Shown here one piece after another: positions 43,043-51,289 of a DNA stretch of 62,194 bases. The stretch is from assembly GCA_900299345.1 (NCBI GenBank), contig OMJM01000017.1:1-62194 (forward strand). Reading direction: 5' to 3'. The notes below the pieces were generated by a model that saw nothing but the letters and a program-made list of their open reading frames with translations, did no database searches and was not told where the DNA came from. The translations under genes and the position numbers were made by a program. Numbering within the stretch: position 1 is the first letter of the stretch; each line of letters opens with the position of its first letter. The DNA comes from a bacterium (lineage in GTDB: Bacteria > Fibrobacterota > Fibrobacteria > UBA11236).

Positions 43043-43537
43043 ATGAGAGTTCTTTTTACAGTCTTACTTCTAATCGGTTTTTTAGAAGGCGGCCAAAAAT
43101 CGAAAGTTATTTCTGACGTTACTCCCCAAGCAAAATCCGCTAACGATTGTGTTAAGGGAATACGTGATTTCAATGTTTATGTTGATATTAACTCCAGCCT
43201 TGCTGATACGACCTCTCTACATACAAAACTCGAATTGAAATTGAGGCAAAACGGAATCGGAATAAGTTCCGATGCGTCAGCATTGTTGACTTACACTTGT
43301 GTCGCTCTTGACGGAGAGCGCAGGACGACAATTGCTTACACTTGTAAGTTGGCTGTACTTCAAGCGGTCGATCGTGTTTATCCAACCAAGTTGCGTGTGG
43401 TGGCCGAGACTTGGACTAGTACGCCATTTGCAGCCACTGTTGGTGTTGACAAATTTAAAGAATCTATGGAGTCCAGTTTGGACGATCTGTCGAACGAGTT
43501 TCTTAATGCGTGGTACTCTGTAAACCCGAAAGAATAG
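43043..43537 (+). CDS. Exported protein of unknown function, AT-rich
   Basis: The 164-residue protein has a hydrophobic N-terminus (VLFTVLLLIGFLEGG) consistent with a signal peptide and a mature part with LTYTCVALDGERRTTIAYTCKLAVLQAV and FKESMESSLDDLSNEFLNAW. I know no family for it. GAGG lies 8 bases before the ATG at 43043; the track start 54 codons earlier lies inside thiC. Base composition is visibly poorer in G+C than the neighbours, and it belongs to the patch bounded by thiC and the thiC 3' echo. Confidence 0.55.
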   Translation: MRVLFTVLLLIGFLEGGQKSKVISDVTPQAKSANDCVKGIRDFNVYVDINSSLADTTSLHTKLELKLRQNGIGISSDASALLTYTCVALDGERRTTIAYTCKLAVLQAVDRVYPTKLRVVAETWTSTPFAATVGVDKFKESMESSLDDLSNEFLNAWYSVNPKE

Positions 43538-43602
43538 TGAGTCGTTCAAAATATCCTATGTCATTGAAAATTCTACACGCAAGATTTTTTTTGGGTTTTG
43601 TG

Positions 43603-43641
43603 TTTTTCGAAGCGGGGGTAGAGATTTACTGGGAAAGGTGA
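43603..43641 (+). pseudogene. Degraded copy of the thiC 3' end
   Basis: In frame this reads FFEAGVEIYWER followed by TGA, against [12 protein letters not shown] plus TGA at the end of thiC (42949-42987). The DNA matches over about 38 bases with a run CGAAGCGGGGG in common. It is a remnant left by duplication or by insertion of the material between the two copies. Confidence 0.7.
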
Positions 43642-43647
43642 GATTGT

Positions 43648-43950
43648 ATGAGCATCGAAAATCAAATCAAAGTTGTCTCGTTTGCTTTTCTGACAACGTT
43701 TCTTTGTTGTTGCGGCGGTGGAGGCTCAAAATCTTCCAATTCTAAAACTTCTTCGATTAGAAGTAGAGCGGATTGTGTCGAACCAGATAACCCCTATGAT
43801 GACGATGGCGGACATGATGCTGGATTTAAATGGGCAGAAAAAAACGGTGGCGATTGCGATGGAAATTCAGAATCTTTTAACGAGGGTTGCCAGGAATATC
43901 ATAAGCAGTTAAACGAGTATAACGAATGTATCGAAGGCAACAATAAATGA
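43648..43950 (+). CDS. Small cysteine-rich putative lipoprotein
   Basis: This 100-residue protein has a hydrophobic N-terminus ending LTTFLCCCGGGGSKSS. One of Cys20-22 could be lipidated, although the motif is not canonical. The mature part is acidic (NPYDDDGGHDAGFKWAEKNGGDCDGNSE) and has further cysteines in ADCVEP, EGCQEY and NECIEG that may pair. It has AAAGGTGAG before the ATG, starts 6 bases after the thiC fragment and shares the AT-richer composition. No family recognised. Confidence 0.55.
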   Translation: MSIENQIKVVSFAFLTTFLCCCGGGGSKSSNSKTSSIRSRADCVEPDNPYDDDGGHDAGFKWAEKNGGDCDGNSESFNEGCQEYHKQLNEYNECIEGNNK

Positions 43951-43954
43951 GCGT

Positions 43955-43973
43955 CCACATGGGAACTATGTGG
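43955..43973. terminator. Hairpin between convergent genes
   Basis: CCACAT (43955-43960) and ATGTGG (43968-43973) form a perfect 6-bp stem with a 7-base loop just after the small lipoprotein gene and 4 bases before the end of the opposite gene; a T5 run follows at 43980 onward. It is a plausible weak terminator. Confidence 0.4.
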
Positions 43974-43976
43974 TGG

Positions 43977-44567
43977 TCATTTTTCCAGTTTCAAGTCATA
44001 TGTTTTGTTTAAATAGTTTCTCATCGCGTCCATGACACCGTGAACAAGCGCTTGAATTTTTAGGAGGTCTCGATTTCCGGCATTTTTCAAATCGTCATCA
44101 GTCATGTTTGGGGTTTTATGGCTGACAACGAGGAGGTTCAGCGCTCCAAAAGCTTCATAAGAAGAGTTGTCAAGTAAGAATCTATTCCTGTCGAACAAGC
44201 CCACGGTATTGCTCAACCACTTTTGTCGATCTTGTAGGCTTCGATAAGCCCTCGGATAGAACAGTCGATCGCCTTGTTGAGTAGTGGATGTTTGGCCACT
44301 AGACATGTCAGCGAGAGCTTCAAAAGCTTCTGTGTAGATGTCAAGTCTGCGCTTCAATAATTCCCTTCTGATTTCCGATTTTTCCTGTCTATTAAGTTGG
44401 CTTCTGTTTTGAAACCAGCTTCCAAGAAAACCAATTATGATTCCGCCCAACGCTGTTAATAAACTGGAATTCAATACTTGCCTCAAAATACTTGTTTCTG
44501 GTTTTTCAATTATTTGAACTCGTAAGCTGTCGAGTATATGGGTAAGAATGTTCAATGAATCATGCAT
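43977..44567 (-). CDS. Unrecognised protein with one membrane segment
   Basis: The 196-residue protein has a single hydrophobic helix at about residues 38-52 (LTALGGIIIGFLGSWF), followed by a long charged helical region (NRSQLNRQEKSEIRRELLKRRLDIYTEAFEALADM) and a soluble C-terminal part. It resembles small membrane-anchored proteins often seen in accessory islands, but I cannot name a family. The ATG at 44567 has AAGGAAAG just upstream; an alternative lies ten codons earlier. Composition is AT-rich like its neighbours. Confidence 0.6.
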   Translation of the reverse strand: MHDSLNILTHILDSLRVQIIEKPETSILRQVLNSSLLTALGGIIIGFLGSWFQNRSQLNRQEKSEIRRELLKRRLDIYTEAFEALADMSSGQTSTTQQGDRLFYPRAYRSLQDRQKWLSNTVGLFDRNRFLLDNSSYEAFGALNLLVVSHKTPNMTDDDLKNAGNRDLLKIQALVHGVMDAMRNYLNKTYDLKLEK

Positions 44568-44598
44568 ATCTTTCCTTTCTGTTCCTAAAAACTGCAAG

Positions 44599-44865
44599 CT
44601 ACTTATGCGCCGCAGCGTACCGATCCACCAGATTCCGGATCATCCGCTGATACGGCACTTTCATCTTCTTCCCCTGCGCCTTGAAAAAAGCCACTGCATC
44701 CTCTCCCAAAGTCAGCGTAACCTTCACCGTCGGCTTCTTGGCCGCCAGTGCGCTCGGGCTGAATTGGGGGAATTTTGCATGGAATTCTTCAGTGATGTCA
44801 ACCGCTCGTTCCATGGATTTCTGAATTTCCCGCGGAGCGTCCGTGTAACGAATTTTTTTCTTCAT
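44599..44865 (-). CDS. BrnA-like antitoxin (no toxin gene beside it)
   Basis: The 88-residue protein ends with the ribbon-helix-helix element VKVTLTLGEDAVAFFKAQGKKMKVPYQRMIRNLVDRYA, the pattern of BrnA-type antitoxins, which bind DNA as dimers and neutralise the BrnT RNase. BrnA is normally encoded just after brnT; here the gene upstream on the same strand is a membrane protein, and no BrnT-like frame is visible. It may be an orphan antitoxin or a free regulator. AAGGA lies 8 bases before the ATG. Confidence 0.75.
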   Translation of the reverse strand: MKKKIRYTDAPREIQKSMERAVDITEEFHAKFPQFSPSALAAKKPTVKVTLTLGEDAVAFFKAQGKKMKVPYQRMIRNLVDRYAAAHK

Positions 44866-44902
44866 AACATTGTCCTTATCTCAATAATCCTCGACGAAAA
44901 TC

Positions 44903-45409
44903 TTAACTCTTCGTTTCCCTGAATATGATTCCCAGGGCGAACAGAAATGCCACCATCGCCGTGATCATCACCATCGCCAGCGCCGTCCCATAAAGCGGAA
45001 ACGACGGCCGCAGCGGTTTCCCCACGGCATTGGCTACAAGCAACAGAGCAGCCAGCCATTGGAACGCCAACGGGATGCGGATCCCGAAGGGCATCGGCAT
45101 GCCGGTCACGATGCGGCGGCGGCGGGGAAGGGTGGCGACAAACAGAAAAAGCGGAATGGCGATCAAGATGCTGGAGATTCGCCACGCCGTTTCCGGCGAA
45201 ACCGGATACGCCTGCGCCGCCTGCGGGATGATGGAGCCGATCGCCACGATGAACCCAGTCTGGATGAACGTCAGCACGAAGTAATTGTCGTACTTCGACA
45301 TCGGCCCGCCCACGGTCTGCCGGAAGAAGATGAGCAACGCCGAGAAGCCCACGAAGGTGATGGACAGTGTGGCGAGGCTGTTCAAGTACGCGGTTCCTTG
45401 GAGTTCCAT
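44903..45409 (-). CDS. Polytopic membrane protein
   Basis: The 168-residue protein has about five membrane helices, beginning YLNSLATLSITFVGFSALLIFFRQTVGG and continuing through IAIPLFLFVATL, LAFQWLAALLLVANAV and MVMITAMVAFLFALGIIF. I do not recognise the family. The ATG at 45409 starts just before the first helix; the track start 60 codons earlier would overlap the neighbouring small gene. It lies 8 bases after that gene and could be on the same transcript. Confidence 0.65.
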   Translation of the reverse strand: MELQGTAYLNSLATLSITFVGFSALLIFFRQTVGGPMSKYDNYFVLTFIQTGFIVAIGSIIPQAAQAYPVSPETAWRISSILIAIPLFLFVATLPRRRRIVTGMPMPFGIRIPLAFQWLAALLLVANAVGKPLRPSFPLYGTALAMVMITAMVAFLFALGIIFRETKS

Positions 45410-45417
45410 ATGTTCCC

Positions 45418-45621
45418 TTATTTCACCTGAAACATCACACCGCAGCGTTCGCAGCGCACCTGCCGCGTCTTCCAGTCCATCAGCGTAAACCCCGTCGAAA
45501 CGTCGCTTAGTGTGATTTCCTTGCCCACGTGTCCCACGGGATTGGAAAGTTCCTCCCAAGTCACCACGCCGACGTGGCCGTTCGGGCATTCAATCCCCAG
45601 ATCGAATTTATCCGTTTTCAT
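45418..45621 (-). CDS. Small zinc-ribbon-like protein
   Basis: This 67-residue protein has two cysteine pairs: CPNGH near the N-terminus (Cys12, with His16) and CERCG near the C-terminus, a possible zinc ribbon. The middle is WEELSNPVGHVGKEITLSDVSTGF. A strong ribosome site GGAGGTG lies 5 bases before the ATG, which argues for a real gene. The function is unknown; such proteins are often small regulators or chaperone-like. Confidence 0.6.
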   Translation of the reverse strand: MKTDKFDLGIECPNGHVGVVTWEELSNPVGHVGKEITLSDVSTGFTLMDWKTRQVRCERCGVMFQVK

Positions 45622-45668
45622 CGGCGCACCTCCGGAGCGGACGGGTGGAACCTTGGCTGGAACAGGCG

Positions 45669-45680
45669 ATGACCGGTCAT
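45669..45680. promoter_or_regulatory. 12-base palindrome in the doxX leader
   Basis: ATGACCGGTCAT is a perfect palindrome in the 122-base divergent spacer between the zinc-ribbon gene and doxX, just before AATGTAAT. It may be an operator, but no flanking promoter is clear. Confidence 0.3.
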
Positions 45681-45743
45681 AATGTAATTGCGGAGCAAGC
45701 TATGTTTTTAAGACCCAAAAAGGTCACCCCAAAGGAGCACCTC

Positions 45744-46094
45744 ATGAACGCTGCGTTGTGGATTGTACAAATCGTCCTGGCCGCCCTTTACCTCATGGCG
45801 GGAGGGTACAAGCTCTTCGGGCCAGGTGTCGGGCTGGAAGCCACCATGCCGGGAATGTCCCTCGGATTGATTCGCCTAATTGGCATCATTGAAGGATTGG
45901 CAGCGCTGGGCCTTTTACTCCCAATGGTCGCCCGCAATCGCATGAAGATTGCCATGTGGGCCGCCGTGGTGCTGGCCATCGAGGCAGTGCTCTTTGTGTT
46001 CTACCACCTCAAGCACGGCGCCAACGGGCCTGCCGTGGCCACCTTGCTGCTGGGTTTGGTCGCTGTGTTCGTGGCGTCGAAGCGGCGTGGATAA
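45744..46094 (+). CDS. DoxX-family membrane protein
   Basis: The 116-residue protein has four membrane helices and the DoxX/DoxD-like pattern ALWIVQIVLAALYLMAGGYKLFGP, LIRLIGIIEGLAALGLLLP and a C-terminal pair of helices. Family members are small quinone-linked or redox-related membrane proteins, most without known function. AAAGGAG lies 7 bases before the ATG at 45744. pdxJ begins immediately after the stop codon. Confidence 0.85.
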   Translation: MNAALWIVQIVLAALYLMAGGYKLFGPGVGLEATMPGMSLGLIRLIGIIEGLAALGLLLPMVARNRMKIAMWAAVVLAIEAVLFVFYHLKHGANGPAVATLLLGLVAVFVASKRRG

Positions 46095-46832
46095 ATGACC
46101 CGTCTCTCCGTCAACATCAACAAGATTGCCTTGCTGCGCAATGCACGGGGACGGAATTTTCCGGACGTGCGAGCGTTCGCGGAGCGCTGCCTCGCGTTCG
46201 GCGCGCAGGGCATCACCTTGCACCCGCGTCCGGATCAGCGGCATGCCCGCTATGATGATGTGGCTGTGCTCAAGAGTCTGTGCGTGGAACGCAGTGCGGA
46301 GTTGAACGTCGAGGGATATCCATCATCGGAATTCATGGCCGAGGTGCTGGAGCAGAGGCCGCACCAATGCACCTTGGTTCCGGATGCGCCAGGTCAGATC
46401 ACCTCTGATCACGGTTGGAATCTTCGCGCCGAAGAGGCGTTGTTGAGGGCGACGTGTGAAAAATTGCGTGAAGCGGGGGTTCGCGTCAGCCTGTTCGTGG
46501 ATTACGACAATGTTGACATCGCCCGGGCGCGGGAGTTCGGCGCGGATCGGGTTGAGTTGTACACCGAGCCGTACGCCGAGGCGCATGATTCCGGAAACAA
46601 TGCGACAATGATCGAAAAGTTTCGAGAGGCAGCAGGGCGGGCCACGAAAGCCGGGTTGGGTGTGAACGCCGGGCACGATCTCAATCTTCGCAATCTTGCG
46701 GATTTGCTAAGTGCAATTCCAGCGATCGAAGAAGTTTCCATCGGCCATGCCTTGATCGTGGAGAGTTTGGAATTTGGTTTGGAAGAAGTGATTTGGCGCT
46801 ATCTCGGAGAAATCAAACGCGCCGCACAATGA
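46095..46832 (+). CDS. pdxJ: Pyridoxine 5'-phosphate synthase
   Basis: This 245-residue TIM-barrel enzyme joins 1-deoxyxylulose 5-phosphate with 3-amino-2-oxopropyl phosphate, the ring-closing step of DXP-dependent vitamin B6 synthesis. LSVNINKIALLRNARGRNFPDVRAFAERCLAFGAQGITLHPRPDQRHA, LNVEGYPS, TLVPDAPGQITSDHGWN, VSLFVDY, DRVELYTEPYAEA and VNAGHDLNLRNL mark it. The protein has normal length. It starts directly after doxX. The serA gene at 55866 and pdxJ both relate to B6/serine routes but are not linked. Confidence 0.96.
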   Translation: MTRLSVNINKIALLRNARGRNFPDVRAFAERCLAFGAQGITLHPRPDQRHARYDDVAVLKSLCVERSAELNVEGYPSSEFMAEVLEQRPHQCTLVPDAPGQITSDHGWNLRAEEALLRATCEKLREAGVRVSLFVDYDNVDIARAREFGADRVELYTEPYAEAHDSGNNATMIEKFREAAGRATKAGLGVNAGHDLNLRNLADLLSAIPAIEEVSIGHALIVESLEFGLEEVIWRYLGEIKRAAQ

Positions 46833-46842
46833 AGGTTCCGTC

Positions 46843-47994
46843 ATGACTCTTTCCCGCATGCTCCTCTTCCTGGCGGTCTTCTCCTCCATCGTCCTGTCGA
46901 TCCACTGTTACGTGTGGACCAAGGTGGTGCGTAATGCTGCGTGGCCCGCGCCGTGGGGAAAGGTGCTGACCATCGCCATCTTCGCGTTGGCCGCGTTGGT
47001 TCCGTTGGTGTTTCTCACGTTGCGATCCACGCCGCGTTCGTTCAACAGTCCCTTGTCGTGGCTGGTGTACATTTGGCTGGGATTCCTGTTTTATCTCTTC
47101 GTTTTTTCCCTTCTCAGCGACATCGGCCGCTTGGTGGCCACCGTCACCCGGATGATGCCGGAGGATCCGGAGCGTCGGAAGTTTTTGTTCCGGGGAATCG
47201 CCACGGGTGTCGGCGTGGCTGCTGGCGCAGTGGGGGTGACGGGATTATTCAATGTGGCGCGCGGGTTCAAAGTGCAGAACATTAAAGTGTCACTCGCGAA
47301 ACTTCCACCGTCCGCGTCCGGCTATCGCATCGCGCAACTCACGGACATCCATGTCGGGCCGACCATCGGGCGTGATTTTGTGGAACGCATGGTCAACCGG
47401 ACAAATGCCTTGAATCCCGACCTCATCGCCATCACGGGTGATTTGGTGGATGGATCGGTCGAACATTTGGCGTCGCTTGTCGAACCCCTGCGCGATCTGA
47501 AAGCCAAAGACGGCGTCTATTTCATCACCGGCAACCATGAGTATTACTCCGGTGCGGATGAATGGATCGAATACGTGCGGTCACTCGGTATTCGCGTCTT
47601 GCGCAATGAGCGCGTGGATGTGCGCGGGCTGTTCGATTTGGCGGGCGTGGACGACATCAGCGCCAAGGGCATGCTGCCCGGACACGGACAAGATCTTCCC
47701 AAGGCCGTGAAAGGCCGGGACGTTTCAAAAGCGTTGGTGCTCTTGGCACACCAACCCAAGACGATTCATGAGGCAGTGAAGGTGGGGGTGGATTTACAAC
47801 TCTCCGGCCACGTACACGGCGGGCAGATGATGCCCTTCAACTGGCTGGCGCACATTGAGCAACCGTACATCTCCGGGTTGCATCAACATGAGCAGACATG
47901 GATTTATGTCAGCCCCGGGACCGGTTATTGGGGGCCGCCCATGCGGGTCGGCACGCGCGCGGAGATTACCCAGATCGAATTGATCACGGGGTGA
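46843..47994 (+). CDS. Membrane-anchored metallophosphoesterase
   Basis: The 383-residue protein begins with about four membrane helices (residues 5-145) and has a calcineurin-like phosphoesterase domain from about 155: QLTDIHVGPT, ITGDLVDGS, FITGNHEYYSG and LSGHVHGGQMMPF provide the two-metal ligands. This matches the YkuE/YaeI type, some of which act on lipid-linked or cell-envelope phosphates. The active site orientation cannot be known from sequence; RxxRKFLFRG before the fourth helix is a twin-arginine-like segment. It follows pdxJ after 10 bases. Confidence 0.92.
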   Translation: MTLSRMLLFLAVFSSIVLSIHCYVWTKVVRNAAWPAPWGKVLTIAIFALAALVPLVFLTLRSTPRSFNSPLSWLVYIWLGFLFYLFVFSLLSDIGRLVATVTRMMPEDPERRKFLFRGIATGVGVAAGAVGVTGLFNVARGFKVQNIKVSLAKLPPSASGYRIAQLTDIHVGPTIGRDFVERMVNRTNALNPDLIAITGDLVDGSVEHLASLVEPLRDLKAKDGVYFITGNHEYYSGADEWIEYVRSLGIRVLRNERVDVRGLFDLAGVDDISAKGMLPGHGQDLPKAVKGRDVSKALVLLAHQPKTIHEAVKVGVDLQLSGHVHGGQMMPFNWLAHIEQPYISGLHQHEQTWIYVSPGTGYWGPPMRVGTRAEITQIELITG

Positions 47995-48003
47995 GCTTTT
48001 CGT

Positions 48004-48396
48004 TTAATTCACAGCGATATCGAACTGGCCGTAGTAGGTGCTGGTGTTTGGATAGGCCGTGACGTTGATTAGCTTCAAGGTGTCCACCTTGAAAAACACC
48101 TTGTATTGCACCGCTGTGTCGTTGAAGATGTAGGCGGAGGAATAGGCGGCGGGAGCTGTGGTGCTCACGCCGGGGCCGAGGGTCTTTCCGGAAAATTTCA
48201 ATTCCGTCGGTGACGCGATGAAGCAAACCACCTGGAGATTCTGGAACGGGCTGCCGGCGGCGCCGCCGCTACCGTAAAAAGTCAGTTCAGTTCCGGTCGT
48301 GGCGCAGTCACCCGTGCCGGATGGGCTTGTACTCTTGTCGCATCCCACGATTGCGAGAGTCATGATTAATATGAGGATGGAAAATGATTTGCGCAT
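48004..48396 (-). CDS. Small lipoprotein
   Basis: The 130-residue protein has a lipoprotein signal ending AIVGCD (Cys19), then a Ser/Thr/Gly-rich segment and a beta-rich C-terminal part (QYKVFFKVDTLKLINVTAYPNTSTYYGQFDIAV). No family recognised. It is convergent with the metallophosphoesterase, 10 bases away. The rhodanese gene lies 60 bases upstream on the same strand. Confidence 0.7.
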   Translation of the reverse strand: MRKSFSILILIMTLAIVGCDKSTSPSGTGDCATTGTELTFYGSGGAAGSPFQNLQVVCFIASPTELKFSGKTLGPGVSTTAPAAYSSAYIFNDTAVQYKVFFKVDTLKLINVTAYPNTSTYYGQFDIAVN

Positions 48397-48456
48397 GGCA
48401 GGTCTCTAAGCAGTGTGATGTAAAAAACTTGGAAAAACGGGAACGTTTCGTCAATC

Positions 48457-48993
48457 TCAGTAGTTGTTCTGCTCCGGCCACACGGCTTCGTAATCCAGCG
48501 CGATCCAGTTTTTCATGTCATCGGCATACACGTGAACCTTCTTTGTCGGAACTTTTATGCCCGCGCTGTCGCGTTCCAATATACCGCTTACATGAGTCCA
48601 CGCAAGAATCCCGCCTTCGAGATTGCGGACGGGAATATCGCGGACTTCGAGTTGCTGCGCGTATAACCCGCTGCGGTGGCCGATGGTACAATAGGCCACG
48701 ACGTTTTTTCCTTTGGGAAATCCTGACTTGAATTTTTGCGAGAATTCGTAAGGCGTCAATGCATGCGGCAGCATGGACACCATCTGCTCATTGGGCTGAC
48801 GCACATCCACAAGCACCAGATCTGTGTCGTTGATGTGGACTTTCAGGCTGTCCGCCCGGATGGTCGGGACGTGAATCCCTTCCGTGGCCTTGAGGTATTC
48901 TTCCCGCACTTTCGCCGCCCGTTTCTCGGCGCGCGATGGGGCTTGGGCAAACACAGAGGTTGCGATGAGCGCAAAGATGAAGAATAGAGGCAT
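48457..48993 (-). CDS. Exported rhodanese-domain protein
   Basis: The 178-residue protein starts with a signal peptide (LFFIFALIATSVFAQA) and has a rhodanese domain with LVLVDVRQPNEQ, the active-site loop YCTIGHRSG (Cys likely nucleophile) and VRNLEGGILAW. Rhodanese-type proteins carry persulfide sulfur; an exported one acts in the periplasm. It is upstream of the small lipoprotein and divergent from rarA. Confidence 0.9.
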   Translation of the reverse strand: MPLFFIFALIATSVFAQAPSRAEKRAAKVREEYLKATEGIHVPTIRADSLKVHINDTDLVLVDVRQPNEQMVSMLPHALTPYEFSQKFKSGFPKGKNVVAYCTIGHRSGLYAQQLEVRDIPVRNLEGGILAWTHVSGILERDSAGIKVPTKKVHVYADDMKNWIALDYEAVWPEQNNY

Positions 48994-49013
48994 GGGGATA
49001 AGATAAACGGCTT

Positions 49014-49077
49014 GCTTCGACTTCGCTCAGCCTGCGGAAAAATTGTTTTCGGTCGTTGAGAGAAGTCGAAACGACCG
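49014..49077. repeat. Inverted repeat upstream of rarA
   Basis: GCTTCGACTTCGCTCAGCC (49014-49032) and the complement of 49051-49072 share 16 of 22 positions, and the right arm is itself bounded by GGTCGTT/AACGACC (49051-49057 and 49071-49077). The TTCGACTTCGCTCAGC motif is familiar as a dispersed intergenic repeat in several bacterial groups. It covers the start region of the longest rarA frame. Confidence 0.5.
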
Positions 49078-49102
49078 GTTAGACCTTGTTATCCTTCCTG
49101 CC

Positions 49103-51286
49103 GTGAAATCCCGCAAGGAAAATCCCCGCGACCTGTTCGCCGCCGCTACGGAGAAAAATTCGAAGCAACCGCTGGCCGACCGCATGCGTCCACGCACCCT
49201 CGACGAGTTCGTGGGACAGGAGCATATTCTCGGCCCGGGACGTTTGTTGCGCCGCGCCATTCAGGCCGACCGCCTCACCTCTGTGATTTTTTCCGGCCCA
49301 CCTGGTACCGGGAAGACCACCTTGGCGCGCATCGTCGCCAACACCACGCAATCGCAGTTTCTCGCCATCAATGCCGTGCTGGCGGGCGTCAAGGACATCC
49401 GCGAAGCCATCGAATCCGCCGCCGAAGCACGCAAATTACACGGTCAGGGAACCTTGCTGTTCATCGACGAGGTACACCGTTTCAACAAGGCGCAGCAGGA
49501 TGCCTTGTTGCCGCACGTGGAGAACGGTACGCTCATTTTAATCGGGGCTACCACGGAGAATCCGTTCTTCGAAGTCAACAAGGCCTTGGTATCGCGTTCC
49601 CGAATTTTCCAGCTGCATTCGCTGGAAGATCGCCACGTCCGTCAGGCGTTGGAGAACGCCTTGCATGATGCGGAACGTGGCTATGGGACACTAAAGGTCG
49701 TCGAAGAGGATGGCGCACTCGATCATATCGTGCGCATGGCATCGGGCGATGCACGTAGCGCCTTGAACGCTCTGGAGTTGGCCGTCGAAACCACGCAACC
49801 GGACAAGGATGGCGTGGTTCGCATCACTTTGGGCGTGGCGGAGGAGAGCATCCAACGCAAGGCCGTGCTGTATGACAAGGAAGGGGATGCACACTACGAC
49901 ACCATCTCTGCCTTCATTAAATCCGTGCGGGGCTCCGATCCAGATGCGGCGTTGTATTGGATGGCCAAGATGGTGGAAGCGGGTGAGGATCCGCGCTTCA
50001 TCTTCCGCCGCATGATCATTCTAGCCGCAGAGGATGTGGGCTTGGCGGATCCCAAGGCGCTGAACGTGGTGATGTCTGCCGCTGCCGCGTTCGATTACGT
50101 AGGCTTGCCGGAAGGGCAGTTTCATCTTTCCGAAGCGTGCCTTTATCTGGCCACGGCACCCAAGAGCAACAGCACCATGTCCTACTTCGACGCACTCTCT
50201 GTGGTACGCAAGGAGCGGGTAGGGGAGGTTCCCGACGCGCTGAAAGATGCCAGCCGCGATGCCGACCTGGGACACGGACAGGGGTATCTCTATCCGCACG
50301 CTTACCGCGATCATTGGGTGGAACAGCAATATCTTCCCTCGACTTTGCGCGGTCGCGTGTTTTATGATCCCGGACGTCTGGGCCATGAATCCGGTTTGCG
50401 CGAAGAGACGTTGCGACGTCGCGAGGCGCAAATTGCGGCATCGGATGAAAACGATTCCGCACCGACAGCCAAGGCTTCCGTCCGTTCAAGTTGGCTGGAT
50501 CGCGCAGCGGGCGTGGGTAGCGACGCATTGCGTCTATTGCGCGATGACCTCTGCGAGGCCGCGGGTTTGCGCCGTGAGAGTCAGGTGTTGGATCTCGGCG
50601 GCCACCACGGATTCCTGGCGTGGGAAGCCTTGCGTCGTTGTGTCGAAGGTGGTGTGTGGCATCGCTGCGACAGCGTGGAGGAAGAAAAAGAACTTTCGGC
50701 CTGGATGGAACGCGCCGGGCCGCTGAATCTTCCCCGTCTTTGGGTGGCACCGCTGACGTCGCTTGCGGAAGCTGCAAGAATGTTGACGGAAAAGCCGCGC
50801 TTCGATGTCGTTTTAGGATTGCAAACCTTGCCGTCGAGTGTGGAGTGGATGGAGGCGCTTCGACAAATGGTCGCGCCTTCCGCGCGGTGGGTTCTTGCGT
50901 TCCGGGGAGACTCGGGTACGCCGCCTTGGAAAGAATGGCTTCGCGATGCTCCGACACCGTTACGGGACAAGGTATTGTCGATTCCGAATGCAAAGCCTTT
51001 GCCTTCCGAGGCCATGAAGTTGGAAGAAGCGTTGAAAAAAGAGGGTTGGAAAACGCAGGTGACGAGTCGCGCATATCCTGATCGCCGTCGATTAGCGCCG
51101 GCCCAAGCGCGCGAATGGTTGAATCGTGCCGCGGAACGTCCCCAAGGACATTTTACCATCGTACGTACTGCATTGAATCCCGACGAGTGGGAAGCGCTGC
51201 TGGCAGTGATGTCAGCCTATTTCTCTCGCGAACCACGTGATTTCCCCGCAGTGTACGATGTACTGACGGCGGAGTATCCGTCCTGA
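49103..51286 (+). CDS. rarA: RarA (MgsA) ATPase fused to a methyltransferase-like domain
   Basis: The 727-residue protein has the RarA/MgsA clamp-loader-like AAA+ domain (PLADRMRPRTLDEFVGQEHILG, Walker A SGPPGTGKTTLARI, Walker B LLFIDEVHRFNKAQQDALLP, sensor IGATTENPFFEVN, and the C-terminal RYHDAR-like YPHAYRDHWVEQQYLP) at residues 20-440. From about 450 follows a domain with VLDLGGHHGFLAWEAL, a SAM-binding-like glycine loop. The length and order match a RarA-methyltransferase-like fusion known mainly in cyanobacteria. RarA acts at stalled replication forks. The GTG at 49103 is chosen; the open frame continues upstream through an inverted repeat. Confidence 0.9.
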   Translation: MKSRKENPRDLFAAATEKNSKQPLADRMRPRTLDEFVGQEHILGPGRLLRRAIQADRLTSVIFSGPPGTGKTTLARIVANTTQSQFLAINAVLAGVKDIREAIESAAEARKLHGQGTLLFIDEVHRFNKAQQDALLPHVENGTLILIGATTENPFFEVNKALVSRSRIFQLHSLEDRHVRQALENALHDAERGYGTLKVVEEDGALDHIVRMASGDARSALNALELAVETTQPDKDGVVRITLGVAEESIQRKAVLYDKEGDAHYDTISAFIKSVRGSDPDAALYWMAKMVEAGEDPRFIFRRMIILAAEDVGLADPKALNVVMSAAAAFDYVGLPEGQFHLSEACLYLATAPKSNSTMSYFDALSVVRKERVGEVPDALKDASRDADLGHGQGYLYPHAYRDHWVEQQYLPSTLRGRVFYDPGRLGHESGLREETLRRREAQIAASDENDSAPTAKASVRSSWLDRAAGVGSDALRLLRDDLCEAAGLRRESQVLDLGGHHGFLAWEALRRCVEGGVWHRCDSVEEEKELSAWMERAGPLNLPRLWVAPLTSLAEAARMLTEKPRFDVVLGLQTLPSSVEWMEALRQMVAPSARWVLAFRGDSGTPPWKEWLRDAPTPLRDKVLSIPNAKPLPSEAMKLEEALKKEGWKTQVTSRAYPDRRRLAPAQAREWLNRAAERPQGHFTIVRTALNPDEWEALLAVMSAYFSREPRDFPAVYDVLTAEYPS

Positions 51287-51289
51287 ACC

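Noticed and set aside
44599-45409. A BrnT-BrnA toxin-antitoxin pair
   Set aside because: The gene upstream of the BrnA-like frame is a polytopic membrane protein, not a BrnT RNase.
50016-51074. 352-codon minus-strand frame
   Set aside because: Shadow of the rarA fusion C-terminal half; Arg/Pro-rich, no motif.
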